Shown: piece after piece, positions 26,713 to 38,000 of the stretch | Layout of the letters: the number at the start of each line of letters is the position of its first letter | Position numbering within the stretch: the first letter of the stretch is position 1 | NCBI GenBank assembly: GCA_039033415.1 | Contig: JBCCCR010000026.1 | Location: 1 to 64,000 of the forward strand | Length of the DNA stretch: 64,000 bases | Direction: 5' to 3' | Origin: Pseudomonadota bacterium | GTDB taxonomy: Bacteria > Pseudomonadota > Gammaproteobacteria > Xanthomonadales > SZUA-38 | The notes under the pieces: model-generated | Told to the model about the DNA's origin: nothing | The model's database searches: none | What the model saw: the letters and a program-made list of their open reading frames with translations, nothing else | Position numbers and translations under genes: made by a program

Positions 26713-27390
26713 CTAGTTGAGCACCTGCTCGAGATCGGCCTGCCGCAGCAGTTCGTCCCGTAGCGCTCGTGCCGCCGCTGAATTCTCAGCCTCCTGCTCA
26801 AGGAGTGCCAGCGCGTCATACCAGACGCCGGCTGCGGCCAATTCTTTTGCTTGGACCAGCGGCCCGCCCGATGGATCCGCCGTCAGCGCCATAGCGTGCT
26901 GGAGCAGCGTGCTGGCAAACACGTCGTTTGACCTGACGTTTTCGTCCGCGACGGCGGCGACGGAAAACTGATAAACCTTACCCAGCTCCAGGCTGACTTT
27001 GTCGGGCAGCTCGAAAGCCTGCATTCCCGCATCCAGCGGTGGGTCGAGACGGACCTCTGCGAGCGCTTCCTCGCCCCCTTCTTCGATCAACACCAGCTCC
27101 ACCGGCACGTTGATGCGGTTGGATGCGTGCCAGTAGATCACCGGCCGCGGGCTGATCGTCGCCGCCAGTCCCGGCGGCGCGATGACGGTCAGCGACAGGT
27201 CGTTTTCGCTGCCCCGGATACTGCCGCCGACGGTTGCAGCAGGTGCATTGGGGTCGGGCGGCTGGTAGCGAATAGTCCCGCCGCCGGAGCCTGCCTGAGC
27301 CCAGGCGGCAAGCGGCAGTGCGGCCAGTACCAGCAGCGCTGGACCCAGCCAGCGACCCGGACGCCGTGAGATTTTCTTTGCCGAGCTCAA
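26713..27390 (-). CDS. DUF928-like secreted protein
   Basis: 225 residues with signal peptide (GPALLVLAALPLAAWA). The sequence GLAATISPRPVIYWHAS, VPVELVLIEEGGEEALAEVRLDPPLDAGMQAFELP and LELGKVYQFSVAAVAD corresponds to the DUF928 family that I know mainly from cyanobacteria next to CHAT, haemagglutinin and ShlB-type genes. The C-terminal ~60 residues (AAAGVWYDALALLEQEAENSAAARALRDELL) are TPR-like. It overlaps the CHAT gene stop by 4 nt. Function unknown; family name given from memory of its pattern. Confidence 0.7.
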   Translation of the reverse strand: MSSAKKISRRPGRWLGPALLVLAALPLAAWAQAGSGGGTIRYQPPDPNAPAATVGGSIRGSENDLSLTVIAPPGLAATISPRPVIYWHASNRINVPVELVLIEEGGEEALAEVRLDPPLDAGMQAFELPDKVSLELGKVYQFSVAAVADENVRSNDVFASTLLQHAMALTADPSGGPLVQAKELAAAGVWYDALALLEQEAENSAAARALRDELLRQADLEQVLN

Positions 27391-29597
27391 AGCCAGTTAC
27401 CAATCAGCAGAAACGGTGCCCAGTAGCCTGGATGCTGATAGCGGCGATCCGCGATCAGGCTGCGCTGCGCTTTGGCGAGCGCCACGGCTTTTGAGCTGTC
27501 GCCCTGTGCCAGCTCGCCGTAAAACTCGGTGATCAGCTCCGAGGTGGCGCGGTCGTTGATGTACCACAGCGTCCCGAGCGCGCTGCGGGCGCCAGCCCGG
27601 ATGGCGATACCCGCGAGGCCGAGGGCCGCGCGGTCGTCACCGGCCGCGGTGCGGCAGGCGGAAAGCGTCAGCAGCTCGACGGGCTCGTCGCTGAAGCGAC
27701 GGAGCTGCATGAAGTCGTCGAGCTGGTCCATATTCAGCTTGTCGTCGTAGGTGAGCAGAAAAGACTGGCTGACGTCCGCCTGGAACTCACCGTGCGACGC
27801 AAAGTGCACGATGTTGTAGGGCCGCTGAGTCATTTCCTGTTCAACGTTGCCGGCGACAAAACTCTGATTCTTCAGCATCGTGACCCGGTCCGGGAACAGC
27901 TCGCCAAGTGACGCCAGCTCGGCCTCAACCGAGGGCAGCGCGGGAAACCCCTGCACCGCGTCGGTCAGCCCGTTCAGCAGAAAGCTGGGCTGCTGCCGGG
28001 CGATGGGCTGCGGATCGGTGAGGCTGAGGCCTGGGGTGGTGGCGATCGCAAACCGCTCGACCAGAAACTGTTTCCCGTCGTGAAAAGCAGCGAGCGGCAC
28101 GTTGCGCAGGCTGCCGTCGGGCACAAACACCAGGGTATCGACCCCAGCATCTTTGAGCAGCGGTTCGGCATCGCGGACAAGCCAGTTGTAAAGGCGCTTG
28201 GCCTGGACGCGGTACTGGTGCGAGCTGCGCCGTTCGAGCGAGCGACGAAACTGCTGCGCCACCCGACCGATCTGGTCGGCGCCGGCGGGCACGGAGTACT
28301 GATGGATCGTACCGCCGATACTCACCAGCATCTCGCTGCGGTCGTTCAGCAGCACCGGGTAAAGGACGGCGGTGCGGCGGTCCAGACTGTCGAGCGCGGT
28401 ATCCGCGATATCGAGGTCGACGACACACTCATCCAGGAAGTAGTCCTGGAGTTCTGCACTCTTGAACGCCTCGATTACCTGCCTTGCACGCCGCCGCAGC
28501 TGCTGCTGACGGTCCGGCGCGGCGCTCGCCGCCTGGGTCAAAAGAATGTCTGCGTGGTCCTGGAACAGCGGGCCGACCCGCTGGCGAAACGGCTCCCGAC
28601 GACCGCGGATGCCGGTCAGCAGGCTGGATCGGACTTCGCTGAGGTCGGTGAGCGCGCGCTCCATGGCGGCCTGGGCGCCCGGCAGATCGCCCGACGCGCG
28701 AAGCGCCCGGCCGCTGAGCCACTGCCAGCGATAGGTGAGGTCGGTGGCGCCAACGCTCTGAGCTTCGAACGTGGCCAGGCGAGCCAGCTCCAACGCTTCC
28801 TGCGCGCGACCCGCCCGCAGATAGAATTCGCCCAGTAAGCCAGCGGCCTGCGAGCTGAGGCGCGGGCTGGACATTTGCCTCGCCAGCTCCAGCGCGCCGG
28901 CGGCCGTGCGCGCACCCAGGTTAAGGTCCCAGTTTTGCAGCTTGAGGGTTTCGTCGGACCGGAGCAGCGTGTCGGCGGCCGCTACCTCCAGACGAGCCCG
29001 CAGCGCCGGGTCGGCGGTCAGCAGCGTCTGTTCCAGTGCTTTTTCCAGCGCGTCGCGCAGGGCCGGACGGTTGAGCTGGGCGAGGGCGTTCTCCGCTTTG
29101 CCCAGCCAGGCGCGGGCCGCGTCGCTGGAGTCATCGACCGCACCGGCGCTGGCCAGCACGTCATCAAAAAACTGCTCAGCTTCATTAAATCGGGCCTGGT
29201 AGGTGGCGAGCCTGCCCAGCGACAGCTGAGCCTGGCGCGCTCTGACGGGGGCGTCCGCGGCCAGCGTCAACGCCTGCTCCAGCTCACTGCGCGCGCTGCT
29301 TAGGTCGCCGAGCATGATGGTGCTTGCGCCTTGACCCAGGAGACAGTCAATTGCGTCCGAGCGCTGCTGCGTCTGGTTGGCCTCATTCACGCACGCCTGG
29401 AACGCGGCCCGTGCTGCCGCAAACTGTCCGTCTTCGAGGAGCCGGTAACCCGCATCGGCCGCCGCCAGACAAATAGAACCCGTCAGCGCGGCGGAAAGCG
29501 CGGTGCCCAGTGCAAAAGCCTTGGCCCAGAGCGTGCCCTGCCTGGTCGTTGGTGTCAGATCATTCAATCGACAGTTTTCCCCGTAAATCCCTCTCAC
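27387..29597 (-). CDS. TPR-CHAT protease-like protein of the TPS island
   Basis: Up to 736 residues from GTG at 29597; a TATGAT abuts this codon, so TTG at 29567 (MNDLTPTTRQ...) may be the true start. Signal segment (FALGTALSAALTGSICLA) then a series of TPR-like helices (AGYRLLEDGQFAAARAAFQACV...) to about 330, then the CHAT domain ~420-736. Catalytic His in IVHFASHGEF (~600) and Cys in LTLSACRTAAGDD (~644) are both present, as are GIAIRAGARSALGTLW and the C-terminal HPGYWAPFLLIGNW typical of CHAT. Probably periplasmic. Divergent from the TpsA gene and first of three leftward genes. Confidence 0.87.
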   Translation of the reverse strand: MRGIYGENCRLNDLTPTTRQGTLWAKAFALGTALSAALTGSICLAAADAGYRLLEDGQFAAARAAFQACVNEANQTQQRSDAIDCLLGQGASTIMLGDLSSARSELEQALTLAADAPVRARQAQLSLGRLATYQARFNEAEQFFDDVLASAGAVDDSSDAARAWLGKAENALAQLNRPALRDALEKALEQTLLTADPALRARLEVAAADTLLRSDETLKLQNWDLNLGARTAAGALELARQMSSPRLSSQAAGLLGEFYLRAGRAQEALELARLATFEAQSVGATDLTYRWQWLSGRALRASGDLPGAQAAMERALTDLSEVRSSLLTGIRGRREPFRQRVGPLFQDHADILLTQAASAAPDRQQQLRRRARQVIEAFKSAELQDYFLDECVVDLDIADTALDSLDRRTAVLYPVLLNDRSEMLVSIGGTIHQYSVPAGADQIGRVAQQFRRSLERRSSHQYRVQAKRLYNWLVRDAEPLLKDAGVDTLVFVPDGSLRNVPLAAFHDGKQFLVERFAIATTPGLSLTDPQPIARQQPSFLLNGLTDAVQGFPALPSVEAELASLGELFPDRVTMLKNQSFVAGNVEQEMTQRPYNIVHFASHGEFQADVSQSFLLTYDDKLNMDQLDDFMQLRRFSDEPVELLTLSACRTAAGDDRAALGLAGIAIRAGARSALGTLWYINDRATSELITEFYGELAQGDSSKAVALAKAQRSLIADRRYQHPGYWAPFLLIGNWL

Positions 29598-29793
29598 ATC
29601 ATACTAGTTCCCGCGGGCCGCCGGGGCCAGATGAATGTGCTAGTCTCAAGCAGGTCGAGGGTTTTTCTTACAACGCGCCGCGATTGTTTCTGCGGGGTGC
29701 GCGGTTCAATCTCGGCGATGCTGTAGGGGTGGGGAAGCGCCGCCGGTCCGCTTAGCGGTTTCGGCTGGCAGTGAACAGGGAAGCGGCAACACG
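29598..29793. promoter_or_regulatory. Divergent promoter region of the CHAT/TPS island
   Basis: 196 bases between the two arms. On the minus strand TATGAT (29598-29603) is a good -10 without an obvious -35. On the plus strand TGCTAGTCT near 29640 could be an extended -10. Several GC-rich inverted stretches near 29610-29630. No operator recognised. Confidence 0.4.
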
Positions 29794-32700
29794 ATGAAAA
29801 AAGCACAGTCTTCTTCGCTTGCTCGGACGCTCGTGTCCGGCATGCGGCACCGCCGGCTCGCGCTAGCGATCATGCTGGCGGCGAGCGCGGGGAGCCAGGC
29901 CCAGGTGGTCTTTGATGGTTCACTCGGCGCCCCGGGCGCCCTGAACGGCCCCGCCTATCTCATCGATCAGGCGCGTGGTCGGCTGGAGGGGGGCAACCTT
30001 TTTCACAGCTTTTCCGATTTCAGCATCAGTACCGGCGAGTCGGCAACGTTCTCCTCGACTTCGATGCTCGACAACATTATCGCTCGGGTGACCGGCGGCG
30101 GCCTGTCGCGCATTGACGGGCAGCTTGGCACGGCCGCACCAGGGCCGGTCAGCCTGTGGCTGATCAACCCGGCTGGGGTGGTTTTTGGCGCCAATGCCTC
30201 GCTGGATGTGCAGGGTTCGCTCTATCTCAGCACCGCGGACTACCTCCGGTTTACCGACGGCACTACCTTTTCCGCCGGGGGAGCCGGAGGGCCGTCGACA
30301 CTTTCCGCCGCGCCTGTCGCCAGCTTTGGCTTCATGGGGGCGCCGGCCGGCATCACCATGAACGAAGCGGTGCTCTCGATTCCGGAAGGCAATACGTTTG
30401 CTCTCGTCGGCGGCGACATTTCGATCAACGACGCGAGGCTCCAGGCGCCCGCCGGGCACGCACAGGTGATCTCGGTAGCCTCCCAGGGTGAGGCGCCGCT
30501 GACGGCCGACGGGATTGACGTCAGCGGGTTTTCAGCGCTCGGGGATATCGACATTTTTCGAAACACCTCACGGCTGCCGGTCACGGGCAATCTGGACGTC
30601 AGCGGTGGCTTGTTCACCGGCACGCAGGCGGGCGATATTACGGTTCGAGGCGGTTCGCTGGACAGCGACAGCGGCTTCTTCAACTCCGTATCGTTCAGCG
30701 ACCAGAACTCGGGTCGCACCGTTATCGAGGTGACCGGTGAAGCTAACCTGACCGGCAACACCCAGGTGCTGTCATCCAGCTTCTTCGGTGCCGGCGACGC
30801 CGGCGATGTAATAATCCGCGCCGGTGAGCTGGTGGTGGTCGACAACGCCAGCATCAGCACCGAGTCGCAGGGCGCCGGCGACGCCGGCGACGTCACGCTG
30901 GTGGCAGACAACATATTTATGGACGAGCGGGGCAAGGTGTTTTCCAACACCTTCGACTCGGGTCGAGGCGGCAACATCACGATGACCGCGACCGGCACTA
31001 TTGTGATGGACGGGCAGTCGTCGGTGCGCTCGGTTGCGCTTGGGTCGGGCAACGCTGGCGACATCGTTGTCGACTCCGCCGAGCTGGTCCTGTTTGACGA
31101 AGGCACCATCGACGCCTCAACGTTCGGCGGCAGTTCGGGCAACGGCGGTTCCATCGACATCAACACCGGCGAGCTGGTGGCCCGCGACTTTGGCGTCCTG
31201 ATTACCACGCAGACGGGCGGCAGCGGCGACGGCGGTTCCATTTCGATCGACGCCGATTCTGTGGTGGTGGACAACCGGGCGGAAATCTCGGCGGAGAGCA
31301 GCTCCACCGGCGATGCCGGTGGCATCCGCATCAACACCGACTCGTTTGTGGCCAGCAACGGGGCGCTGATCAACAGCGCGACCAGCGGCGCTGGGCGCGG
31401 TGGATCCGTGGACATCAACGCTGATGATCTCGCTATCAGCGGGAGCGCTACCGAGATTACCGCAGCCACCGCCGGCGCCGGCCGCGGCGGCAACGTCAGC
31501 ATCAACGCGCGCAATGTCGCGATCAGCGATGGCGCCCGCGTGACCGCCCGTGCGGTGTCGACCGGTAACGGCGGCGATGTGGATATCCGAAGCGACGAGC
31601 AGCTGTCGATCGACGGCGCCACGGTCACCGCGTCAGCCAACGGTTCGCGGGGAGGCGGCGTGGCGCTGGCCGCCGGCCAGTCCATGGCGCTGACCAACGC
31701 CAACGTTACGGCTGCGGTGTCGACTGGGCCGCAGGGCGGGACGGTGACCCTGGCGGCACCGCAGATGCTGGTCGACGGCAGTACCGTCAGCGCGACCACC
31801 GGTGGCAACGGCAGCGGCGGCAATGTTGAAATCAGCGGAGACACGCTGCTGGTGAGCAACGGCTCGGAGGTCACATCACGCAGCAGCGGCAACGGATCAG
31901 CCGGTTCGGTGGCGCTGAGCGGCTCCTCGCAGCTCTCCGTCAGCGACAGCGAAATTGCATCGTCTGCCGTGCGCGGTGACGGCGGGGACGTCAACCTGGC
32001 GGCGGATCGGGTCGACATCAACGGCTCGCTGATCTCGGCCTCGGTGGACGGCGGTGCCGGTGACGGCGGGTCGGTCAGCATTGCCGCGGTGGATGCACTG
32101 AGCATCGCCAACAGCAGCATCACGGCTGCCACCGGCGGCACCGGCGACGCGGGCACCGTAACCATCACGGTCGGCGGTGGCGCCCAGCCCAACGAACGCC
32201 GACTGGAAGGCCAGGACACCGATAGCGGTGGCGACCTGACAATCGATCAATCGCTGATCTCGAGCGTTGCTTCGGGTGACGGTGACGCTGGCGGGGTCAG
32301 CCTGACCGCCGGCAGCATTAGCCTGAGCGGCAGTGAGACTTCAGCGACCGCTGGCGGTTTGGGTGACGCGGGCTCCGTGGTGCTCCGGTCGGATACGAGC
32401 ATTACCTCCGCGGACAGCGCGATCACCACCGAGGCCAATCTCGGCCAGGGTGGGGCGATTGAGCTGACGGCCCCGACCATGATCACGCTCGACGATACGC
32501 TCGTTTCAGCGACGGTGCTGGGCGGCACCGGTGACGGCGGCGACCTGACATTTACCACCGGCAAGCTGAGCGTCATGGGCGGTTCGATCGAGGCAGCCAC
32601 CTTCGGCACGGGCACCGGCGGCGTAATCAGCTTTGACACCGACGATCTGATGCTTATGGAAGGCGCGCGTGTAGACAGCAGCGCCGGCGGCGGGGGGCAG

Positions 32701-35052
32701 GGCGGTACGATCAACGTCACCACCCGCAACGACCTGGTGATCGCCGGGACGGGCGCGGGCTTTAGTACCAACGCGGTCGGTTCGGGTCAGGGTGGTGACG
32801 TCATTGTCAGTGCCGCTAATCTGACCGTCAGCGATGGCGCTCAGCTCACTGCAACCGGCACCGGTAGCGCGAACGCCGGCTCCGTATCGGTCGCGGCTGC
32901 CGGGCAGCTCACGGTCAGTAACGCGGTCATCAGTTCGTCCGCCGAGAGTGGGCAGGGCGGATCGGTGACGCTGGGTGCGACCGCAGACACGACACTCACG
33001 AACGCCCAAATCAGTGCGGCAACCGACTCCGGCAACGGAGGTTCGGTCAGCGTGATGAGTGGCGGGGCGCTGGCGATTACCGACAGCAACCTAGCCGCAA
33101 CGTCGAACACCGGCAGCGGTGGCTCCGTGCTGGTGTCGGCCCCTGGTGATGTGACCGTGAGCAATAGCAGCCTCACCGCAACGGTTGGTGGCGCCGGGAC
33201 CGGCGGCGATGTGTCTTTGACTGCAGGCGGCAGTGCCAGCCTGGCTGGCGCCAGTCTGACGGCCCAAGCGCAGGACGGCAGCGGCGGCGCGGTAAGCGTC
33301 GCGGGAAGCGCTCTGGCGATCAACGATAGTTCCATCAGCGCCGCCACCAGCGGGTTGGGTGACGCAGGCAGCGTAGAGCTGTTGAGCGAATCCACGTTGG
33401 CCCTGTCCGCCTCAGAGGTGTCATCACAGGCATTCGCCGGACGTGGCGGCACGGTCTCCCTTATCGCTCCGCAGGCCATCACGCTCGACAACGCGTCGAT
33501 TACTGCGGCAGTTCTAGGTGGCCGGCGAACCGGTGGTGACATCACGGTTGCAACGGGTGATTTCTCCATGACCGGTGGTGCGGTTACTGCGGCAACCGGT
33601 GGGCAAGGCTCGGGGGGAAGTATTCAATTAACCGCCGAACAGATCAGTCTCGGCAATGGTGCATCCGTCACGACACAAGGTACGGCGAGCGGTGACGCGG
33701 GCAGCGTAAGTTTGAATGCAGCGGGTGACCTGATCGCTTCGGACGCCATCGTATCGAGCGCCGCCAACACGGGGAGCGGCGGTTCAGTTTCGCTTGCTGC
33801 CGGCGGCGACATGATGCTATCCGATGCCGACGTTACGGCGACCGTGGCGGCCGGCTCAGGCACCGGCGGCGATGTCGACCTGCAGGCGAATAACGTTACG
33901 ATCAATGGCGGCATCATACAGGCAGCGACCGGCGGCGCGGGTGAAGGTGGTTCCGTCATTGTGCTGGCGTTTGAAAACCTTCTGCTGGCCGGCAACGCAC
34001 GTATCGATGCGACAACATCAGGCAGCGGGCGCGGCGGAAACATTGCCCTCGCCGGTGATGATGTACAGGTGACGGATGGGGCCATCGTTTCGGCTGCCGG
34101 CACCGCGGACGGGGACGCCGGCAGCGTGCTGGTCGACGCCGCGGGCGTGCTGACGGTTACGGACGCCTCTTTGGCCAGCACTGCGAACCGCGGCGCCGGG
34201 GGCAGCGTGACGCTCTCAGCCAGCGGCGACCTGGTGCTAACGAACAGCAGCATCTCGGCTCAGGTGTTTGCCGGCGCAAGCCCGGGCGGCAGCGTGGTGC
34301 TGCGCGGCCAGCGCAGCGAGATCCGGGGAACGCTGATCAGCGCCGCTACCGGTGGTGCAGGCACAGGTGGCAGCGTGTTGGTCGACGTTTCCAGCCTGAC
34401 GCTGGCGGACGGAACGCGGATTGCCGCCAGCAGCACCGGCACCGGCAACGCGGGCAACATTCGCCTGCAGGTGGTCGGTGGTATCGACACCGAAGGCGCG
34501 ACTATCAGCACCCAGGCGGTGTCCGCGGACGGCGGCAATATCGAGATTCAGATGGGTGGCGATTTCTTCCTGCAGGACACGTCGATCACCACGGCGGTAG
34601 GCACCGGTTTAGGCGCCGGCGGCAACATTACCATCGCGCAGCCGGAATTTATGATTCTGAACGGCACCATCATCAGCGCCAACGCGTTTGGCGGACCCGG
34701 CGGCAACATCACGCTGGACCCGGATCAGTTTGTGCCGTCGGCCGACAGCCAGGTGACCGCAAGCTCGGTGCTCTCCAACGACGGGGAAATCCGGATCGTG
34801 GCGCCGGAGACCGACCTCAGTGCCAGCCTGCAGACGCTGCCCGGTGGCTTTGCCCAGGGTGAGGTGCTGTCAACGCGCGAGTGTCAGCGGCGCCCGGGTG
34901 GCCCGCAGAGCCGCTTTGTGATCGAAGACGGTTCCGCCGTACCGCTGGCGCCCCAGGACAACTGGGTGGCCCGCGATTCCACCAACGCCGCACAGGATGA
35001 CAGCCCCACCAGGCTTGCGGCCAACATCACCCTCTGTCGCCAGGATGGCTGA
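29794..35052 (+). CDS. Filamentous-haemagglutinin-type exoprotein (TpsA)
   Basis: 1752 residues. Signal peptide to about residue 36, then a TPS secretion domain ~38-170 (LIDQARGRLEGGNLFHSFSDFSI, DNIIARVTGG, LWLINPAGVVFGANASLDVQGSLYLSTADYLRF, the NPNG-type motif). The rest is a long Gly/Ser/Ala/Thr-rich parallel beta-helix built of repeats of roughly 20 residues with GG+V turns (GDAGDV, GRGGNI, GDGGSV, GSGGSV). Near the C-terminus a single Cys motif, ECQRRPGGPQSRFVIEDGS, resembles the C-terminal block of cyanobacterial homologues. Expected to be exported by the TpsB encoded 9 kb downstream and displayed on or shed from the surface. Adhesin role is inferred from the fold. Confidence 0.9.
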   Translation: MKKAQSSSLARTLVSGMRHRRLALAIMLAASAGSQAQVVFDGSLGAPGALNGPAYLIDQARGRLEGGNLFHSFSDFSISTGESATFSSTSMLDNIIARVTGGGLSRIDGQLGTAAPGPVSLWLINPAGVVFGANASLDVQGSLYLSTADYLRFTDGTTFSAGGAGGPSTLSAAPVASFGFMGAPAGITMNEAVLSIPEGNTFALVGGDISINDARLQAPAGHAQVISVASQGEAPLTADGIDVSGFSALGDIDIFRNTSRLPVTGNLDVSGGLFTGTQAGDITVRGGSLDSDSGFFNSVSFSDQNSGRTVIEVTGEANLTGNTQVLSSSFFGAGDAGDVIIRAGELVVVDNASISTESQGAGDAGDVTLVADNIFMDERGKVFSNTFDSGRGGNITMTATGTIVMDGQSSVRSVALGSGNAGDIVVDSAELVLFDEGTIDASTFGGSSGNGGSIDINTGELVARDFGVLITTQTGGSGDGGSISIDADSVVVDNRAEISAESSSTGDAGGIRINTDSFVASNGALINSATSGAGRGGSVDINADDLAISGSATEITAATAGAGRGGNVSINARNVAISDGARVTARAVSTGNGGDVDIRSDEQLSIDGATVTASANGSRGGGVALAAGQSMALTNANVTAAVSTGPQGGTVTLAAPQMLVDGSTVSATTGGNGSGGNVEISGDTLLVSNGSEVTSRSSGNGSAGSVALSGSSQLSVSDSEIASSAVRGDGGDVNLAADRVDINGSLISASVDGGAGDGGSVSIAAVDALSIANSSITAATGGTGDAGTVTITVGGGAQPNERRLEGQDTDSGGDLTIDQSLISSVASGDGDAGGVSLTAGSISLSGSETSATAGGLGDAGSVVLRSDTSITSADSAITTEANLGQGGAIELTAPTMITLDDTLVSATVLGGTGDGGDLTFTTGKLSVMGGSIEAATFGTGTGGVISFDTDDLMLMEGARVDSSAGGGGQGGTINVTTRNDLVIAGTGAGFSTNAVGSGQGGDVIVSAANLTVSDGAQLTATGTGSANAGSVSVAAAGQLTVSNAVISSSAESGQGGSVTLGATADTTLTNAQISAATDSGNGGSVSVMSGGALAITDSNLAATSNTGSGGSVLVSAPGDVTVSNSSLTATVGGAGTGGDVSLTAGGSASLAGASLTAQAQDGSGGAVSVAGSALAINDSSISAATSGLGDAGSVELLSESTLALSASEVSSQAFAGRGGTVSLIAPQAITLDNASITAAVLGGRRTGGDITVATGDFSMTGGAVTAATGGQGSGGSIQLTAEQISLGNGASVTTQGTASGDAGSVSLNAAGDLIASDAIVSSAANTGSGGSVSLAAGGDMMLSDADVTATVAAGSGTGGDVDLQANNVTINGGIIQAATGGAGEGGSVIVLAFENLLLAGNARIDATTSGSGRGGNIALAGDDVQVTDGAIVSAAGTADGDAGSVLVDAAGVLTVTDASLASTANRGAGGSVTLSASGDLVLTNSSISAQVFAGASPGGSVVLRGQRSEIRGTLISAATGGAGTGGSVLVDVSSLTLADGTRIAASSTGTGNAGNIRLQVVGGIDTEGATISTQAVSADGGNIEIQMGGDFFLQDTSITTAVGTGLGAGGNITIAQPEFMILNGTIISANAFGGPGGNITLDPDQFVPSADSQVTASSVLSNDGEIRIVAPETDLSASLQTLPGGFAQGEVLSTRECQRRPGGPQSRFVIEDGSAVPLAPQDNWVARDSTNAAQDDSPTRLAANITLCRQDG

Positions 35053-35061
35053 GACCCGCCG

Positions 35062-38000
35062 GTGCACCGGGGTGATTCGGCCGGCCTGATGCCGCGCGCC
35101 GGTTCTTGGCCTGGCCGCGCAACGCTCGCGCGCCTGTTGGCGACGGGGGCTTTAGCGCTGCTTAGCGCCACGGGAGCAGCCGCTCAGACGCTCAATCTAA
35201 TCGACCGCACGAGCGCGTGCCTGTCGTCTCCGCTGCTGGGCTTGAGCCACAACGCGGACCCGCCCGGTACCGCGTTTGTCGTGCAAAGCGCTGACGGCTT
35301 TCGGGTACCCGACGGTCCGGCCTGGCGCCTGGACCAGCTGCGCGTTCGCGGCAGCTTTAACGGTTCTGAGCTGTCGCCGGAAGGCGTGGACGTTCGCGTC
35401 TATCAAAACAGCGAAACCCAAAACGCTCCGGACGCCCAGGTTTGCAGCTTCAACGTGGCGCTGTCGCAGCTGGGGCCGCAGGCGAGCAGCGGCAACTTCG
35501 AAATCAACCTGCCCCAGGAGCCGGCCTCCGCCTGCGAGCTGCCGGCGGGCCGCTACTGGCTATCCGTGGTCTTTAACGGTTCGATCGGCGGCAATCCATC
35601 GCAGGGTCGTTATTGGTACTGGGATCAATCGACGGATGCGAGCATGGTGAGCTGGCGGATGCGCGCCTCCGCCGATCTGGACGGCACCGGCATCAGCTGT
35701 CCGGACTGGCTGCCGCGCGATCAGTGCTCGTCGGTGACTCAGGAAAACTCGCTGTGTTTCGGACTGTCGGGTAACACCAACGTGACGCTGCGCGACTCGC
35801 TGGCGGATCAGTTCACCAGCGCCGGCACCAGCTTTCTGATGGACGTCGGCAGCGCCTTCGCCGACCCGGACGGTGACGTGCTCAATTTCCAGGCCAACGG
35901 CTTGCCCGACAGCCTGGCGCTGGACCCGGTGAGCGGACGCATCAGCGGGACCCTGCAGCAGACCGACATCCCGGGCAGCCCCTACACGGTGGACGTTTCG
36001 GTGACTGACCAGGACGGTGAAACCGCCCTGGACACCTTCAGCCTGGTGGTCGCAGACAACGAGGTGTCCGAGTTTCGGTTCCGGCGGCTGTGGCCGGTGC
36101 TGCAGCAGCCCTGGTACTTCGGGTCAGGGGCGCCTGACGTGGCGTTCGCCGGCGAAGCGCTGTTTGTCGCCAACGCCGATTTTTCCCGCATCCAGCGATT
36201 TACGCAGCTGGGACTGCTGATCAGCAATTTGTTTATTGAAGGCCCGGGTGGCGCCGGTACCGTTGGCAAACCGCGCGTGATCGCGGCCAGCCGCAAGGCG
36301 GTTTACACGGTCGGTGATCTGGACCCTCAGATACATATGCTCGATCCGGAAGGCAGGCTGATCCGCAAGTTCGGCGCTTCGGAGCTGGGCGGCCAGGTGC
36401 CACAGTTTCTGGCGGTGACGGAGCGCGGCTGCCGGCGACTCGGCGGGTGTGTGTTCGTGGGTCTGCCCGATCGCGTTTTGAAATTCAGCGAGCAGGGCCA
36501 GTTCCTGACCAGCTTCGGGGCTTGCAGCAGCGCACCCTGCGGCGGCGGCACCGTGCAGACCTTGGGTGGCCTGGGCGCGTCGGAAGACGGCTTTGTTTAT
36601 CTGGCCGACGCCGCTGAGGACCAGCTGATCGTGCTTCGGGCGCAGCCGGGTGATGCGATCAGCACGCCGCCAACGTTGTTGACTGAGGTCGGCAGCAGCG
36701 GCACCGATCCGGGTCAGTTTCAGCAGCCGAGCGACCTGACCCTGGATCGTCAGGGGCGGGTTTATGTCGCCGACGCCAACCGGGTGCAGGTCTTCGACGA
36801 GCTCGGCGCGGTGCTGGATGAATACCAGGCCAACGATCCCGCCAGGACCATCCGCCGGCTGGAGTTTGGGCCTGGTAACCTTGGGTTTGCCTCCAACGAT
36901 CTGGCCCAGGTGGTCCGTTTCCGCCGGGTTGGAGACGTCGAAGCGGGCGCTTCGACATTAAATCTCTCCACCCCTTATTCGAGTGCTGACGACGCCCCCG
37001 GCTTCTTCCGACAGCCGGTTGATCTCGCCGCCGGGCCGAACAGCAACATGTATATCGCTGACGCCGGCAACTTCCGGGTCCAGAAGTTCAGTCCGCAGGG
37101 TGATCTGCAGAACGGATTCGGCAGCGAAGGCACGGGGCCCGGTGAGTTCAGCCGCATGATTGCGCTCGATGCCGGCACCGCTTTCGGACAATTTCGCGTC
37201 AGCGTGCTCGACGACACGGGCACCGAGTACCGGATCCAGCGTTTCGAAAACCAGCTGAATTTTGTCGACCAGATTACGTTGCCCAGCGGAGCGGACTACG
37301 TGGACATGGTCATCGGCAGCGGCGGGAACGCGTTTCTGGTGACAGAACAGGGCAGCGCGCTTAAGGTGGCGCCGGACGGCACCGTGCTCGCAGGCTGGCA
37401 GTCGGAAGGGTCGGGCGGTGAGTTCCGGCAGGTAGCGATCGCACCCAACGGGCTGATCTATTTCACGGTGCAAAGCCCGTCGCAGGACGGCTTTGAGATC
37501 TTCGATCGCTTCGGCAACTTCGTCGCGTTCCTGCCGGCCGCGTTCAACGCGCCGGCGTCCCTGACCATCGCCACCGACGGCAAGATTGTGCTTGGCGAGA
37601 TCCCGGACGTGGCGCCGGACGTGCCCAGGATCAAAATCTTTCGCCAGGATGGCGTTCTTCTGCAGTCGGTCGGGGAGTACGGGTATTTCCCTGGCTCGTT
37701 CGCCGCCCCGTCAGGACTCGACTTTGCCCCCAACGGCCTGCTCTACATCACCGATCGCGCGAACAACAACGTACAGGTGCTTGACCCGGTTCCACCGAGT
37801 CAGGTGACCAAGGTGATTGTGGTGGCCGGCGGTGGACCCTATGTCGGCAACAATCTTTGGGAAACGACCCAGGCGCTCACCAACAGCGCGTACCTTGCTT
37901 TGGCTTATCAGGGGCTCAGCGGCGATGAGATCATGTATCTGTCGTCCAACCAAAACGAGGATCTGGACGGCAACGGCGTGTCGGACGTCGACGCACCCGC

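Noticed and set aside
30240-32219. 659-codon minus-strand frame and further antisense frames to 34538
   Set aside because: Antisense of the repetitive Gly/Ser/Thr-rich TpsA gene. Their Pro/Ser-rich, Leu-repeated translation is the mirror of the beta-helix codons.
30700-34700. Many similar short repeats that could suggest a CRISPR or tandem satellite
   Set aside because: The repeats are in frame, vary in sequence and length, and encode beta-helix turns of TpsA. There are no identical repeats with spacers.
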